Below are positions 35,775 through 45,141 of a stretch of DNA of 64,000 bases, piece by piece (positions within the stretch are counted from its first letter, which is position 1; the number at the start of each line of letters is the position of its first letter). Both the position numbers and the translations under genes were made by a program. The notes beneath the pieces were generated by a model that saw only the letters and a list, made by a program, of their open reading frames with translations, did no database searches and was not told the origin of the DNA. Source of the DNA: Flavipsychrobacter sp. (GTDB taxonomy: Bacteria > Bacteroidota > Bacteroidia > Chitinophagales > Chitinophagaceae); assembly GCA_021155965.1 (NCBI GenBank), contig JAJNBJ010000001.1, forward strand, positions 276,906 to 340,905, read 5' to 3'.

Positions 35775-37460
35775 TTAATATTGGTCAACGCCCTTTTTAT
35801 CCAGGTCTGCCTTGTGCCAGTTACGGCCTACACAATACAGTACAAGATATTCTGATGCAGGATGTTTCAGGATGAGGTCATACCAATGCCCCTGATCGCG
35901 CATAACAACTTTAAAATCCTTGTTTTCGTAGCTGGTTGCGCCATAACCATAGTATATCCACCATGTGCCCCATTGGTTCAGGGTAACGCGAACAGTAGTA
36001 TCATCTACCACATTCACGTGTGCGCCATCCTGCGGGCTGCGCATATAAAAAGCTTCCACATCGTAAACTTCATTGGTTATCTTGTCCGTCCTTACCGAGT
36101 TATACAGCATCCTGAACTCCCCATCATCGCGTGTACCTACCATTTGCACGCCATCCAGGCATTCAGGCAGATTGACCAACAGCACTTTTTTAGAAGGGTC
36201 GTTAGGGAAAGTTGCCACAAGGTTATTGACAACATCTGCCGACTGCCGCCAGTAAGCATTTACCTTATGAAGAAAGCGGTAGTTCACCAGTGCGATCACT
36301 AAAATTGCTCCAATAAAAATGTACTTTTTCAACAGGTTGGCAAGTACCAGTGCCATCAGCATAAAAACAAAAGCACCCAACACATATGTGTAACGGTCAT
36401 AGATAGCCAGGCCTGTCTCAGGGAGCCATAAAGGGGTTATCAATCCCAGCGATAGTAAGACAAATGCCAATAGCAAAACCGCTGCCTGCCATTGCATTGT
36501 GAACTTCCGGTACCGGGTTAAAATAAGAACCGCTAGTAAAGCCAGTAAGCCATAAAAAATACCCAAAGCCAAGCCCGTCTCGCAGAATCGGTATACTACT
36601 GCCCTGGTTGTTTGCGGGAAAAACCTTCCCAGGAATAAAACATGAAATAAGTACTTCAGCGGTTTAGAAAATGTAGCTGCATTGGGCTGCAAAGCCAGGG
36701 AACCAATATGGGCAACGGTTTGGTGGTACAGTACACGCAACAGGATGAAGTAGAAAGCAAATAATGACGCCTGTGGCAATGAAAAGTAAAGCAAAAGTTT
36801 TTTCAGAACTTGCCTGCCAGCTAACTGATAATAGATGCCTGCGAGCAATACGAACAGTGGGGTGAGGTAGAATACTTCCAGGCAATACGTGCTGCAAAAG
36901 AAGGCGATGCCCCCCCACAACGCATAGCTCGTTTTTTGGGTGATCATAAATTGCTGTGCGCACACCAGCACAAGCATCATCAACAGCAAGCCAAGCAGGT
37001 AATGAAAAGCGGGTTCCCAAACCACTGCTTCTGATATGGATGGGCTCAGGCAAAACAACACCCCTCCGGCAAAGGCAGCAATTAAAGCACTATTTACCGA
37101 GGAGTTGGCAAACAGCCTGCTAAAAAACAGGAATAACAGCAGCGCATTGGTTGCCTGGAGCGTTATGTATAAAATGTGCCATAGCCATGCATTGGCGCCA
37201 AATACCTGGTAAAACGTATAAGATACTACCTGTGTGAAATAATAAAGGCTGGCAATCCCTGAGCCGGTCCTGTTCACATAATCCATGAAGCTCTTCGTGG
37301 TAATAGCCTCCACCCAGCCGGGAAAATCACCCACTCGCCCTGCCCCGGCTGTAGGCAGGTACACTACGAACAGCAGCAGCCAGTACAATGAGAACACAGC
37401 TATCTTATTGAACTTCCATCCTTGTTCAACGCCGGTAACTGTCGTGTTCAAAGTTGCCAT
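35775..37460 (-). CDS. GT-C-like membrane protein, paralogue 2 of 4
   Basis: A 561-residue tandem paralogue. Its start codon shares one base with the stop of paralogue 1 (TAATG overlap), a sign of translational coupling. The pattern is the same: a first helix, then Asp45 in AGRVGDFPGW, about ten further helices, then a soluble domain with LPECLDGVQMVGTRDDGEF, GAHVNVVDDTTVRVTLNQW and LKHPASEYLVLY. This copy has MVGTRDDG in place of MIGAQQEG and MRSPQDGAHV instead of the usual MLTxDxGAHV, so its active surface has drifted a little. The reaction is unknown; a role in a membrane glycan pathway with the neighbouring MBOAT is inferred. Confidence 0.88.
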   Translation of the reverse strand: MATLNTTVTGVEQGWKFNKIAVFSLYWLLLFVVYLPTAGAGRVGDFPGWVEAITTKSFMDYVNRTGSGIASLYYFTQVVSYTFYQVFGANAWLWHILYITLQATNALLLFLFFSRLFANSSVNSALIAAFAGGVLFCLSPSISEAVVWEPAFHYLLGLLLMMLVLVCAQQFMITQKTSYALWGGIAFFCSTYCLEVFYLTPLFVLLAGIYYQLAGRQVLKKLLLYFSLPQASLFAFYFILLRVLYHQTVAHIGSLALQPNAATFSKPLKYLFHVLFLGRFFPQTTRAVVYRFCETGLALGIFYGLLALLAVLILTRYRKFTMQWQAAVLLLAFVLLSLGLITPLWLPETGLAIYDRYTYVLGAFVFMLMALVLANLLKKYIFIGAILVIALVNYRFLHKVNAYWRQSADVVNNLVATFPNDPSKKVLLVNLPECLDGVQMVGTRDDGEFRMLYNSVRTDKITNEVYDVEAFYMRSPQDGAHVNVVDDTTVRVTLNQWGTWWIYYGYGATSYENKDFKVVMRDQGHWYDLILKHPASEYLVLYCVGRNWHKADLDKKGVDQY

Positions 37461-39154
37461 TAGTTTTGGTCAATATTTTTTATGTTCCAGTCCACTGTCT
37501 TCCAGTTGCTGCCCACCTGGTATAAAATAAGGTATTCTGATGCCGGATGTTTCAGAGTCAGCTCATACCAATGTCCAAGATCCATCATATTTAACCTGTA
37601 CTCTTCATTCTCATAACTATAAGCGCCAAGGTCGCCATACCACCACCATGTTCCCCACTGGTTCAGGGTAACATGCATCATGCTGTCGTTATACACCGTA
37701 ACATGCGCACCGTTATCGGGAGTAAGCATATTATAAGCACAAACGTCGTATACCTTATTGGTGATCTTTTTGTTCTCGTAGAAAAGGTTATTCATTATTT
37801 TGAACTCGCTTTCTGTTTGCGCGCGTATTATCAATGCGCCCTTTATGCAGGCAGGCAGGTTAAGCAGCAATATCTTTTTATTACCTGCTTCCGGCACATT
37901 TGTCAGCAGGCTTTCGGCTATTGAAGCAGCATTGTAGTGCGACTTGTTTGTTTTGACCGCACAGATAAGATTTGGTATAAAATAGGCAAGGAATACTGCC
38001 GCTGCTATGACCTTATATCGTATAAAACTGACCAGCAGCACAAATATTATAGCAGTAAACGCAGAAGGGATATAAATGTAGCGGTCGCCGATAACACGCA
38101 GTATGGGGGCAAAATCCAACGGTGTTGCCAGAAGAACAAATGCAGCGCTTATCATACCAAACAGGACAACAGCCTTGATCTTGATGTGTATCCTTCTGAA
38201 AAGGACAATAAAAATCAGGAAGAGCAATGCTGCAATGCCATAAACCATCGCTACGGCTGTCCCTGATTCAAAAAAGGCATAAACCTTCAGCTTCATCTCC
38301 TGAGGAAAGTAGCGGCCAAGGAACAGGACATGAAAAAAGTACAGGATAGGCTTGTTCAGTAACCCAACCGGGTTATCCAGGGAAAGCGTACCAATGTGGG
38401 CAAGCCTGTTTCCCCAAAGCATACGCAGCAGCAGCAGGTGCGAAAGGAACATTATTATCTGTGGCACAAAAAATAGCAGAAGCGATCTTTTAAAGACCCC
38501 CTTATCATAGTTAAGCGCCAGCCTGTAATAGGCCATCACAGTCAGCACCAGCCATGGGGTGAGGTAAAATATCTCTAACGAAAACGTGGAGACCAGGTAT
38601 ACTAATCCTGCCATCCACGCATATTTTACGTTTTGGGTATCAACAAACCGAAGCAGCCACCAGAGAATGAGCAATATGAAAATAAAACCCTGCACATAGT
38701 GATAGCACATTTCCCGCACAATCACCTCGTTGGCATGCGGCATTATGCAAAAAAGAAGCACTCCACTGAACGATATTATGTACGAATGGGCAATTCGCGA
38801 ATCATCAAGTATTTTCCGGAACAGTTTAAACAATAACAACGCAGCTATAGCATTGAGGGTAATGTGCAGTAGGTGCCACAGCCACGGGTTAAGCCCGAAC
38901 ATTTGATAGAAAATATATTTTGCCAACTGGCTGAACTGGTATAGAATTGGCAGTGCAGAGCCCCTTGTATTAATAAATTCAAAAAATGTGTCGCTTTTTA
39001 TCGTCAGCACCCAGTAGGGGAAATCGCCATCCATTCCTGCCTTTGCTGCAGGAAAATATAAAACAAAAGTTACCAGCCAGAAACAAGAAAATAGCAGCCA
39101 GGGGTTATTCAGGTATTTAGGTATCCCCGTGCTATTTGATGTATATGCCTGCAT
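37460..39154 (-). CDS. GT-C-like membrane protein, paralogue 1 of 4
   Basis: I start this 564-residue protein at the ATG at 39154 rather than the in-frame ATG at 39205. The downstream start has an AGGAAA ribosome site, does not overlap the preceding gene, and aligns with the N-termini of the other paralogues. Asp44 follows helix one in AKAGMDGDFPYW. The domain after the last helix has LPACIKGALIIRAQTESEF, GAHVTVYNDSMMHVTLNQW and LKHPASEYLILY. The gene comes 31 bases after an AlgJ/AlgX-like SGNH gene and is coupled to paralogue 2. Four tandem copies in one operon suggest repeated steps of one assembly pathway. Confidence 0.88.
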   Translation of the reverse strand: MQAYTSNSTGIPKYLNNPWLLFSCFWLVTFVLYFPAAKAGMDGDFPYWVLTIKSDTFFEFINTRGSALPILYQFSQLAKYIFYQMFGLNPWLWHLLHITLNAIAALLLFKLFRKILDDSRIAHSYIISFSGVLLFCIMPHANEVIVREMCYHYVQGFIFILLILWWLLRFVDTQNVKYAWMAGLVYLVSTFSLEIFYLTPWLVLTVMAYYRLALNYDKGVFKRSLLLFFVPQIIMFLSHLLLLRMLWGNRLAHIGTLSLDNPVGLLNKPILYFFHVLFLGRYFPQEMKLKVYAFFESGTAVAMVYGIAALLFLIFIVLFRRIHIKIKAVVLFGMISAAFVLLATPLDFAPILRVIGDRYIYIPSAFTAIIFVLLVSFIRYKVIAAAVFLAYFIPNLICAVKTNKSHYNAASIAESLLTNVPEAGNKKILLLNLPACIKGALIIRAQTESEFKIMNNLFYENKKITNKVYDVCAYNMLTPDNGAHVTVYNDSMMHVTLNQWGTWWWYGDLGAYSYENEEYRLNMMDLGHWYELTLKHPASEYLILYQVGSNWKTVDWNIKNIDQN

Positions 39155-39185
39155 GCTGTTTCCTAAGATAAAGATAGTGAAGGTT

Positions 39186-40241
39186 TTAGTTAGCCAGTTT
39201 TTCATTTACTAGGTCAACCCACAGCTGCCTGCCCTTAGTGTTCCAATGGGTATCCCCGGGCATATACAGTAGCTCACTGCTGTTTTTAAAGGCTGTATAG
39301 GCATCAATGACCTTCATCCGTAGCCGTTTGTTGTTTTGGATAGAAGGTATCAGTCCATTATATCCTTCAGGCTGCATAATAGTTGCTGAGTTTGGGATAA
39401 TGGACAGATAAACCTCGTCAAAGCCATTCTCCTTATAATGATCGTAGATGGTATTCAGCTTATTTACCAGCCAGTCGATATCACCACCTGTAAGCGGTGC
39501 GTAGGAGCTGCCAACATCTGTAAGCGAAACAGTTTCTTTCAGGAACAGGAAATTCCGGTCTTTTGAAATAACAACATCCCCCGACGCCCTGTTGAATATA
39601 TAGTAATTAAGTGCCGCTTTATATTCGAACATCGGGAAAATAAAATTGTAATTGAAAAGGTTAGCCTGCAGGTTCTGGTTAATATATTTATTGAACAGGT
39701 CATTTACCTCAAATCCCGGTATAATAGATGCCTGGTAAAGTTGGCGTTGGTAGCCGCAGGAAGCAATACTTTTCTTTTTTATCAACGAATCACACAATTC
39801 ATCAAATATCTGCAGGCTACTATAATAGGCACGCGCATAACGTTCAGATACTTCGAGTACCAGGATATTCCTTTTCGTAGAATCGAGATGATAATTCATT
39901 CCATGGTTCCTGTCTATCAGGTGATAGTCAACCACGCCGGCAAAAGCAGAATCCGGCAGGTGGTAAGAATAGCTGTCGCCATGCAGATACAGGGCAATAT
40001 TTTTCTGCCCAGTATAAGATGCTTTCTTTAGAGGTGTGTGGTCGGGCGGGGGATTGAACCTTTTTACGAAATCAAGATAGCTGAGGCTCACCAGGTCGCC
40101 GTGTTTCATCTGGTACGAGCCCCACCATTTGTCATGGTCCCGGTGCTCGGCAACAAACTGCATCGCTTTCCGCGAGGTGGACATATACAATGCCACCAGG
40201 CCAAAAACAATGAATATGTAGCTGAGCGCCTTTGTAAACAT
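39186..40241 (-). CDS. AlgJ/AlgX-like SGNH-fold protein B, membrane-anchored
   Basis: The start at 40241 (351 residues) is chosen over one at 40289 because it aligns with the paralogue at 41686-42750 and clears the MBOAT stop by four bases, with an AGGG-type ribosome site. After one N-terminal membrane helix, the conserved AMQFVAEHRDHDKWWG stretch leads into a periplasmic domain. It has the block-I serine Ser90 in YLHGDSYSYH and the Asp330-x-His332 pair in PGDTHWNTKG, the layout of AlgJ/AlgX O-acetyltransferases, which take acyl groups from an MBOAT partner. The MBOAT gene is directly upstream, which supports that role. Confidence 0.85.
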   Translation of the reverse strand: MFTKALSYIFIVFGLVALYMSTSRKAMQFVAEHRDHDKWWGSYQMKHGDLVSLSYLDFVKRFNPPPDHTPLKKASYTGQKNIALYLHGDSYSYHLPDSAFAGVVDYHLIDRNHGMNYHLDSTKRNILVLEVSERYARAYYSSLQIFDELCDSLIKKKSIASCGYQRQLYQASIIPGFEVNDLFNKYINQNLQANLFNYNFIFPMFEYKAALNYYIFNRASGDVVISKDRNFLFLKETVSLTDVGSSYAPLTGGDIDWLVNKLNTIYDHYKENGFDEVYLSIIPNSATIMQPEGYNGLIPSIQNNKRLRMKVIDAYTAFKNSSELLYMPGDTHWNTKGRQLWVDLVNEKLAN

Positions 40242-40245
40242 ATCC

Positions 40246-41634
40246 CTAGAATTGGAAATAAATAAACTGGTTCTCTGCAAATACGCCAAAGAAATAACAG
40301 ATCAATACCATCATGGCAGTATAAAGATAAAACCGCGTATTGCTGGCAATAAAAAATCCCTTCCCATATCGTTCACGCAACATCATAATGGCAATAACCA
40401 TCAATGAAAAAACGAACTCAACGCCACCGATGCCTATATAATTCGATCCGCCAATGAAAGAGCATATCCGTTGAATATACTCCCATGCCGCACCAAGGTT
40501 TTCTGCCCTGAAAAATATCCAAAGGAAAGTAACCAGTATAAAGTTCACAATAACACGGCATGCTGTATAAATAAATGACCGGTTCTTTTCAATCGTTTTC
40601 CCTGCGAGTAATATCACTAATAATCCATGAAGCACCCCCCATATCACAAATGTCCAGTTGGCGCCATGCCACAAGCCGCTAAGCAGGAAAACAATAAACA
40701 CATTGAACTTCCGCCTTAACCCACCTTTCCTGTTACCACCAAGAGGTATATACAAATAATCCCTGAACCAACTGGAGAGCGAGATGTGCCACCTGCTCCA
40801 GAATTCCTGTATGCCGCGTGAAAGATACGGCTGGTTAAAATTCTCCATCAACCGTATGTTCATCACTTTGGCTGCACCAAGCGCTATATCCGAGTAGCCT
40901 GAGAAATCACAATATATCTGGAAGGAATAGAATACAGCGCCAATGAACAAAGCGGTTGATGAACTTTCGATGGTATGGGCAAATGTGCGGTCAACAACCA
41001 TTGCCAGCCTGTCTGCTATCACTACCTTTTTGAAGAAGCCCCACAGCATACGTGCCAGCCCTTCCTTCACATTATCCCAGTTATACCCCCTGAATTCCTT
41101 TAATTGTGGCAGCACATTTTGTGGCCGCTCAATTGGCCCTGCCACCAGTTGCGGGTAGAACATCACATATAAAGCATACACCACAAAATTCCGCTCTGCT
41201 TTCTGGTTTCCCCTGTACACCTCAATGGTATAACTCATCGCCTGAAAGGTGTGGAAAGATAAGCCAACGGGCAAGGCCATTTCTAAAACAGGCAACGATA
41301 ATTTATTCCCGAAGAAGTTTATACCAGTATGTATGTTATCAATAAAAAAATTGTAGTATTTGAAAACAGCCAGTGCGCCTATGTTGGCTATCAAACTAAT
41401 AATTAGCCAGAATTTTCGTGTGCTGCCTGTATTTTTTTCTATCAGGAAACCCGCAAGGTAGTCAATTACGATAGTACCCCCCAGTATCAGTATATACTCG
41501 GGTATGAAGGACATATAGAAGTAACAACTCGCGACCAGCAGCAGCCATACACGGCCCTTCTGACTCTTCAGCCTGAAGAACCACAAAGTCACTACCATGA
41601 AAAAGACAAGGAACTGTAACGAGTTGAATGTCAT
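40246..41634 (-). CDS. MBOAT-family O-acyltransferase (AlgI-like)
   Basis: A 462-residue integral membrane acyltransferase with about ten helices. The MBOAT features are clear: LVAGPIERPQNVLPQ (about 155-170), the RGIQEFWSRWHISLSSWFRDY segment, YIPLGGNRKG, and the invariant histidine in GLWHGANWTFVIWG (about 318-331). AlgI-type MBOATs move an acetyl group from a cytoplasmic donor across the membrane to an SGNH partner that attaches it to a polysaccharide. Here it is flanked on both sides by AlgJ/AlgX-like genes, only 4 bases from the downstream one, so the three should form an O-acetylation machine. Confidence 0.95.
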   Translation of the reverse strand: MTFNSLQFLVFFMVVTLWFFRLKSQKGRVWLLLVASCYFYMSFIPEYILILGGTIVIDYLAGFLIEKNTGSTRKFWLIISLIANIGALAVFKYYNFFIDNIHTGINFFGNKLSLPVLEMALPVGLSFHTFQAMSYTIEVYRGNQKAERNFVVYALYVMFYPQLVAGPIERPQNVLPQLKEFRGYNWDNVKEGLARMLWGFFKKVVIADRLAMVVDRTFAHTIESSSTALFIGAVFYSFQIYCDFSGYSDIALGAAKVMNIRLMENFNQPYLSRGIQEFWSRWHISLSSWFRDYLYIPLGGNRKGGLRRKFNVFIVFLLSGLWHGANWTFVIWGVLHGLLVILLAGKTIEKNRSFIYTACRVIVNFILVTFLWIFFRAENLGAAWEYIQRICSFIGGSNYIGIGGVEFVFSLMVIAIMMLRERYGKGFFIASNTRFYLYTAMMVLICYFFGVFAENQFIYFQF

Positions 41635-41685
41635 AATTTGTTCAAAACAGCTATGTGTTATTTATTTTTGAAAGTACAATAATTT

Positions 41686-42750
41686 TCATTTGCCCACCAG
41701 TATTTTGTTTACCGTATCAAACCACATTTGCTTGCCTGTATTATTCCAGTGTGTATCGCCTGGCAGAAATACTTTTTCCTTTGTTTGCTTAAATACAGAG
41801 TATATATCTATAACAGCCATCTTGAGCCGGGGATCATTTTGCACACGGGGTATCAGGTTATTATACCCATCAGGTTGTACAATGGTGGCAGTGTTGGGAA
41901 TAATAGAAAGGTATATTTCTGTAAAGCCTGTGCCCCTGTAATAATCGTAGATCTCATTAAAGTTATTCACAAGAAGCGATATTTCGTCATCACTTACAGG
42001 TGACAAAGAACTGCCATTACCCACCGGTACAAGTGTTTGCCGCAATAGCAAATATTGTTTATCCTTTGAGATGATCACATCTCCGGAAGCCCTGTCAAAC
42101 AAATAGTAATTAAGCGCTGCTTTGCTGCCATACATCGGTTTTATCCAATTGTAATTGAAGATGTTGCATTGCAGGTTCTGGTTAATGAATTTATTGAAGA
42201 AGTTGTCGGATATTATACCGGGAATGAAGGAACCGTATTTCTGGCCCTGTTCTGCCGATCGCAGCACGCCCGTCTTCCCTTGTGTTTCTACTGTATCGTG
42301 AAATTCGTCAATGATCTTTGTTGTGTGATAATACTCCCTTAACAGCCTCTCTGAAACTTCAATGATAAATATATTTCTTTTTGTCGTGTCAAGGTGATAA
42401 TGTAAGATGCTGGTCCATCCGATAAAGTATAATGACGATACACCGGCAAAAACGGAATCTCCCATATACATTTTATACAGGTAGCTGTCACCATGTATAT
42501 ACAAGTTGACATTTTTGGGGCCGTTGTATTTTGGGCGCCTGAAATTGGCAACATGGTTTGTATAAAATTTGTCCAGGAAATCCAGGTTCGACATGCTGGC
42601 CAGGTCCCCATGCTTCATCTGGTTTAGCCCCCACCATTTGTCATGGTCCCTATGATCGGCAACAAACTGCATTGCGGTCCGCGAAGTGGATGCCCACATC
42701 AAAAAGATGCCTGATAGTATACAGAGGTATATAAACGTTTTTTTGATCAC
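41686..42750 (-). CDS. AlgJ/AlgX-like SGNH-fold protein A, membrane-anchored
   Basis: A 354-residue protein, first gene of the operon, starting at a GTG at 42750. A single N-terminal helix (about 4-22) is followed by AMQFVADHRDHDKWWG, Ser89 in YIHGDSYLYK, and Asp332-x-His334 in LPGDTHWNNTG, so the serine and the Asp-His dyad of the SGNH/AlgJ fold are present. It is clearly a paralogue of the protein encoded at 39186-40241, sharing the first 50 residues almost throughout. Two such proteins around one MBOAT suggest two acyl-acceptor positions or two acceptors. A palindromic terminator separates it from the glutamine synthetase gene upstream. Confidence 0.86.
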   Translation of the reverse strand: MIKKTFIYLCILSGIFLMWASTSRTAMQFVADHRDHDKWWGLNQMKHGDLASMSNLDFLDKFYTNHVANFRRPKYNGPKNVNLYIHGDSYLYKMYMGDSVFAGVSSLYFIGWTSILHYHLDTTKRNIFIIEVSERLLREYYHTTKIIDEFHDTVETQGKTGVLRSAEQGQKYGSFIPGIISDNFFNKFINQNLQCNIFNYNWIKPMYGSKAALNYYLFDRASGDVIISKDKQYLLLRQTLVPVGNGSSLSPVSDDEISLLVNNFNEIYDYYRGTGFTEIYLSIIPNTATIVQPDGYNNLIPRVQNDPRLKMAVIDIYSVFKQTKEKVFLPGDTHWNNTGKQMWFDTVNKILVGK

Positions 42751-42796
42751 ATTCTCAAAAAGCAGGTAAATATATGATTTGAGGATGATATTAAGT

Positions 42797-42824
42797 AAAG
42801 AGGCTGCCCATGGGCAGCCTCTTT
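42797..42824 (-). terminator. Palindromic terminator between glnN and the membrane operon
   Basis: A perfect 28-base palindrome (arm AAAGAGGCTGCCCA) lies 22 bases past the glnN stop. It should stop transcription from glnN and isolate the operon that follows. Confidence 0.8.
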
Positions 42825-42845
42825 TTAGAACTTATTCATTCAGTA

Positions 42846-45041
42846 CTAACGGATGAACAGCAATTCCCTGTATTTGGGCAGCGGCCATTGTTTATCATCA
42901 ACCAGCAGCTCAAGTTTGTCTGCATGGTAGCGTATCTTTTCGAAGTAGCTCTTCACTTCGTGACAGTATTTCAATGCACGTGCATGCATATCAGTAATTT
43001 CATTTGCCTTTTTACGTGCTTCCAGCATAGCTTCTACATTATCATTCAGGTTCTGGATATGGTTGCTGATCACTTCTACAAGGTTCAACTGTGCTTTAAA
43101 AGTCTTTTTATCCAGTCCCAGGTCTTTCAGGCCACGCACATTTTCTATCAGCACGTTCTGGTAGCCCACTGCTGCCGGCAGCACGTGGTTGGTTGCCATA
43201 TAACCAATGATACGGGCTTCTATCTGCACCTTCTTCACATAATCTTCCAGCATTATCTCGTGGCGTGCTTCCAGCTCACGCTTGCTGTAGATGCCGTTAT
43301 CGTAGAACAGTTGTTTGCTGCCCTCGGTCACGAATGCGTCCAGCGCTTCAGGAGTTGTTTTGAAGTTGTCAAGGCCACGGCGTTTAGCTTCTTCAGCCCA
43401 CTCATCGCTGTAGTTATCGCCTTCAAAACGTATCTTCTTCGACTTCGCAATGTAATCGCGCAATACCTGTAATACAGCTATTTCCTTCTTCTCACCTTTG
43501 TCTATCAGCAGATCCACATCTTTCTTGAATTGCTTCAGCGTTTCGGTCATAATAGTGTTCAGCACTATCATTGGCGATGCACAGTTGGCAGAAGAGCCTA
43601 CTGCGCGGAATTCAAATTTGTTCCCGGTGAAGGCAAAGGGGCTGGTACGGTTGCGGTCTGTATTGTCCATCAGCAGTTCTGGTATTTGCTTATGGATGTC
43701 CAGCTTCAGTATTTGTTCGTCCTGCTCGCTGAATTTTTCTGTTACCCTTGTTTCCACTTCATCCAGCACCTCCGTCAGGTACTTACCTATATATACAGAC
43801 ATGATAGCCGGTGGAGCTTCATTCGCGCCAAGCCTGTGGTCGTTGTTTGCCGATGCTATTGAACCGCGCAGCAGGTTGGCATGGTCATGCACCGCTTTAA
43901 TGGCGTTCACAAAGAACGTCAGGAACATCAGGTTGGTACGTGGCGTTTTTCCGGGAGATAACAGGTTCACGCCTGTATCAGTAGCAAGGCTCCAGTTGTT
44001 GTGCTTGCCCGATCCGTTCACTCCTGCAAATGGTTTTTCGTGCAACAGTGCTTTCAGCTTGTGGCGTTTTGCCACTTTGTTCATCACATCCATCAGCAGC
44101 GTATTGTGGTCTACTGCTATGTTGCACTCTTCAAATATAGGTGCACACTCAAACTGTGCAGGCGCCACCTCATTATGCCTTGTGCGTAGCGGTATGCCCA
44201 GCTTGTATGATTCCTGCTCAAAATCCTGCATGAAGGCATACACACGCTCTGGTATAGAGCCAAAGTAGTGGTCCTCCAGTTGCTGTCCTTTTGCAGGTGC
44301 ATGGCCCAGCAGCGTGCGGCCGCACATCATCAGGTCAGGGCGGGCATTGGCGATAGTTTCGTCTATTACAAAATACTCCTGCTCCCATCCCAGGGTAGCA
44401 GTAACTTTAGTAACATTCTTATCAAAATAGTTGCATACATCCACGGCAGCATTGTTAAGCGCAGCAATAGATTTCAGCAACGGTGCTTTATAATCCAGCG
44501 ATTCACCGTTGTATGCGATAAATATAGTAGGTATGCAAAGTGTTTTGCCCGAGCCCGCCTCCATGATGAATGCAGGTGAAGAAGGGTCCCATGCGGTATA
44601 GCCGCGAGCTTCAAAAGTGGCACGGATGCCCCCGTTAGGGAAGCTCGATGCATCCGGTTCCTGTTGTATCAGTGCGTCACCATCAAAAATCTCAAGGGCA
44701 GAGCCATCGCTTTTAATAGTAAAGAAGGAGTCATGTTTTTCTGCGGTGGTGCCTGTAAGCGGCTGGAACCAGTGCGTGAAGTGGGTAACGCCATGGCTCT
44801 CGGCCCAGGCTTTCATACCTGCTGCCACCTGGTCGGCCATGCGACGGTCCACTCTAGTGCCTGTTTTCGCTGAGTTCATAAGGCTCTTATAAGCTTCATC
44901 ACTCAGGTGTTCACGCATTATGCGGCCCGTAAATACGTTATTTCCAAAAATAGAGGTGATCTTCTTATCACCGTAGCCGGATATTTTTTTCTCCTCACCG
45001 GTAGCTACTGATTGGAGTGCCTGGAAACGTAAAGACGACAT
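42846..45041 (-). CDS. glnN: Glutamine synthetase type III
   Basis: A 731-residue type III glutamine synthetase, which makes glutamine from glutamate, ammonia and ATP in the cytoplasm and is the usual form in Bacteroidota. The N-terminal DAYKSLM and ADQVAAGMKAWAESHGVTHFTHWFQPLTG parts are typical of GlnN, as are the metal and substrate motifs GWEQEYFVID, RHNEVAPAQFE, FAGVNGSGKHNNWS and NDHRLGANEAPPAI. The length is normal for the family. No nitrogen regulator or amt gene is beside it. The gene ends in a palindromic terminator. Confidence 0.97.
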   Translation of the reverse strand: MSSLRFQALQSVATGEEKKISGYGDKKITSIFGNNVFTGRIMREHLSDEAYKSLMNSAKTGTRVDRRMADQVAAGMKAWAESHGVTHFTHWFQPLTGTTAEKHDSFFTIKSDGSALEIFDGDALIQQEPDASSFPNGGIRATFEARGYTAWDPSSPAFIMEAGSGKTLCIPTIFIAYNGESLDYKAPLLKSIAALNNAAVDVCNYFDKNVTKVTATLGWEQEYFVIDETIANARPDLMMCGRTLLGHAPAKGQQLEDHYFGSIPERVYAFMQDFEQESYKLGIPLRTRHNEVAPAQFECAPIFEECNIAVDHNTLLMDVMNKVAKRHKLKALLHEKPFAGVNGSGKHNNWSLATDTGVNLLSPGKTPRTNLMFLTFFVNAIKAVHDHANLLRGSIASANNDHRLGANEAPPAIMSVYIGKYLTEVLDEVETRVTEKFSEQDEQILKLDIHKQIPELLMDNTDRNRTSPFAFTGNKFEFRAVGSSANCASPMIVLNTIMTETLKQFKKDVDLLIDKGEKKEIAVLQVLRDYIAKSKKIRFEGDNYSDEWAEEAKRRGLDNFKTTPEALDAFVTEGSKQLFYDNGIYSKRELEARHEIMLEDYVKKVQIEARIIGYMATNHVLPAAVGYQNVLIENVRGLKDLGLDKKTFKAQLNLVEVISNHIQNLNDNVEAMLEARKKANEITDMHARALKYCHEVKSYFEKIRYHADKLELLVDDKQWPLPKYRELLFIR

Positions 45042-45141
45042 AATATTAAATTTTACGCAAATGTAGATTATTTTTCAAAAAATGAAACATTTTCTAAAAA
45101 AATCTTCTCAAAATAAAATATTACGATAAATGATAATAAAA

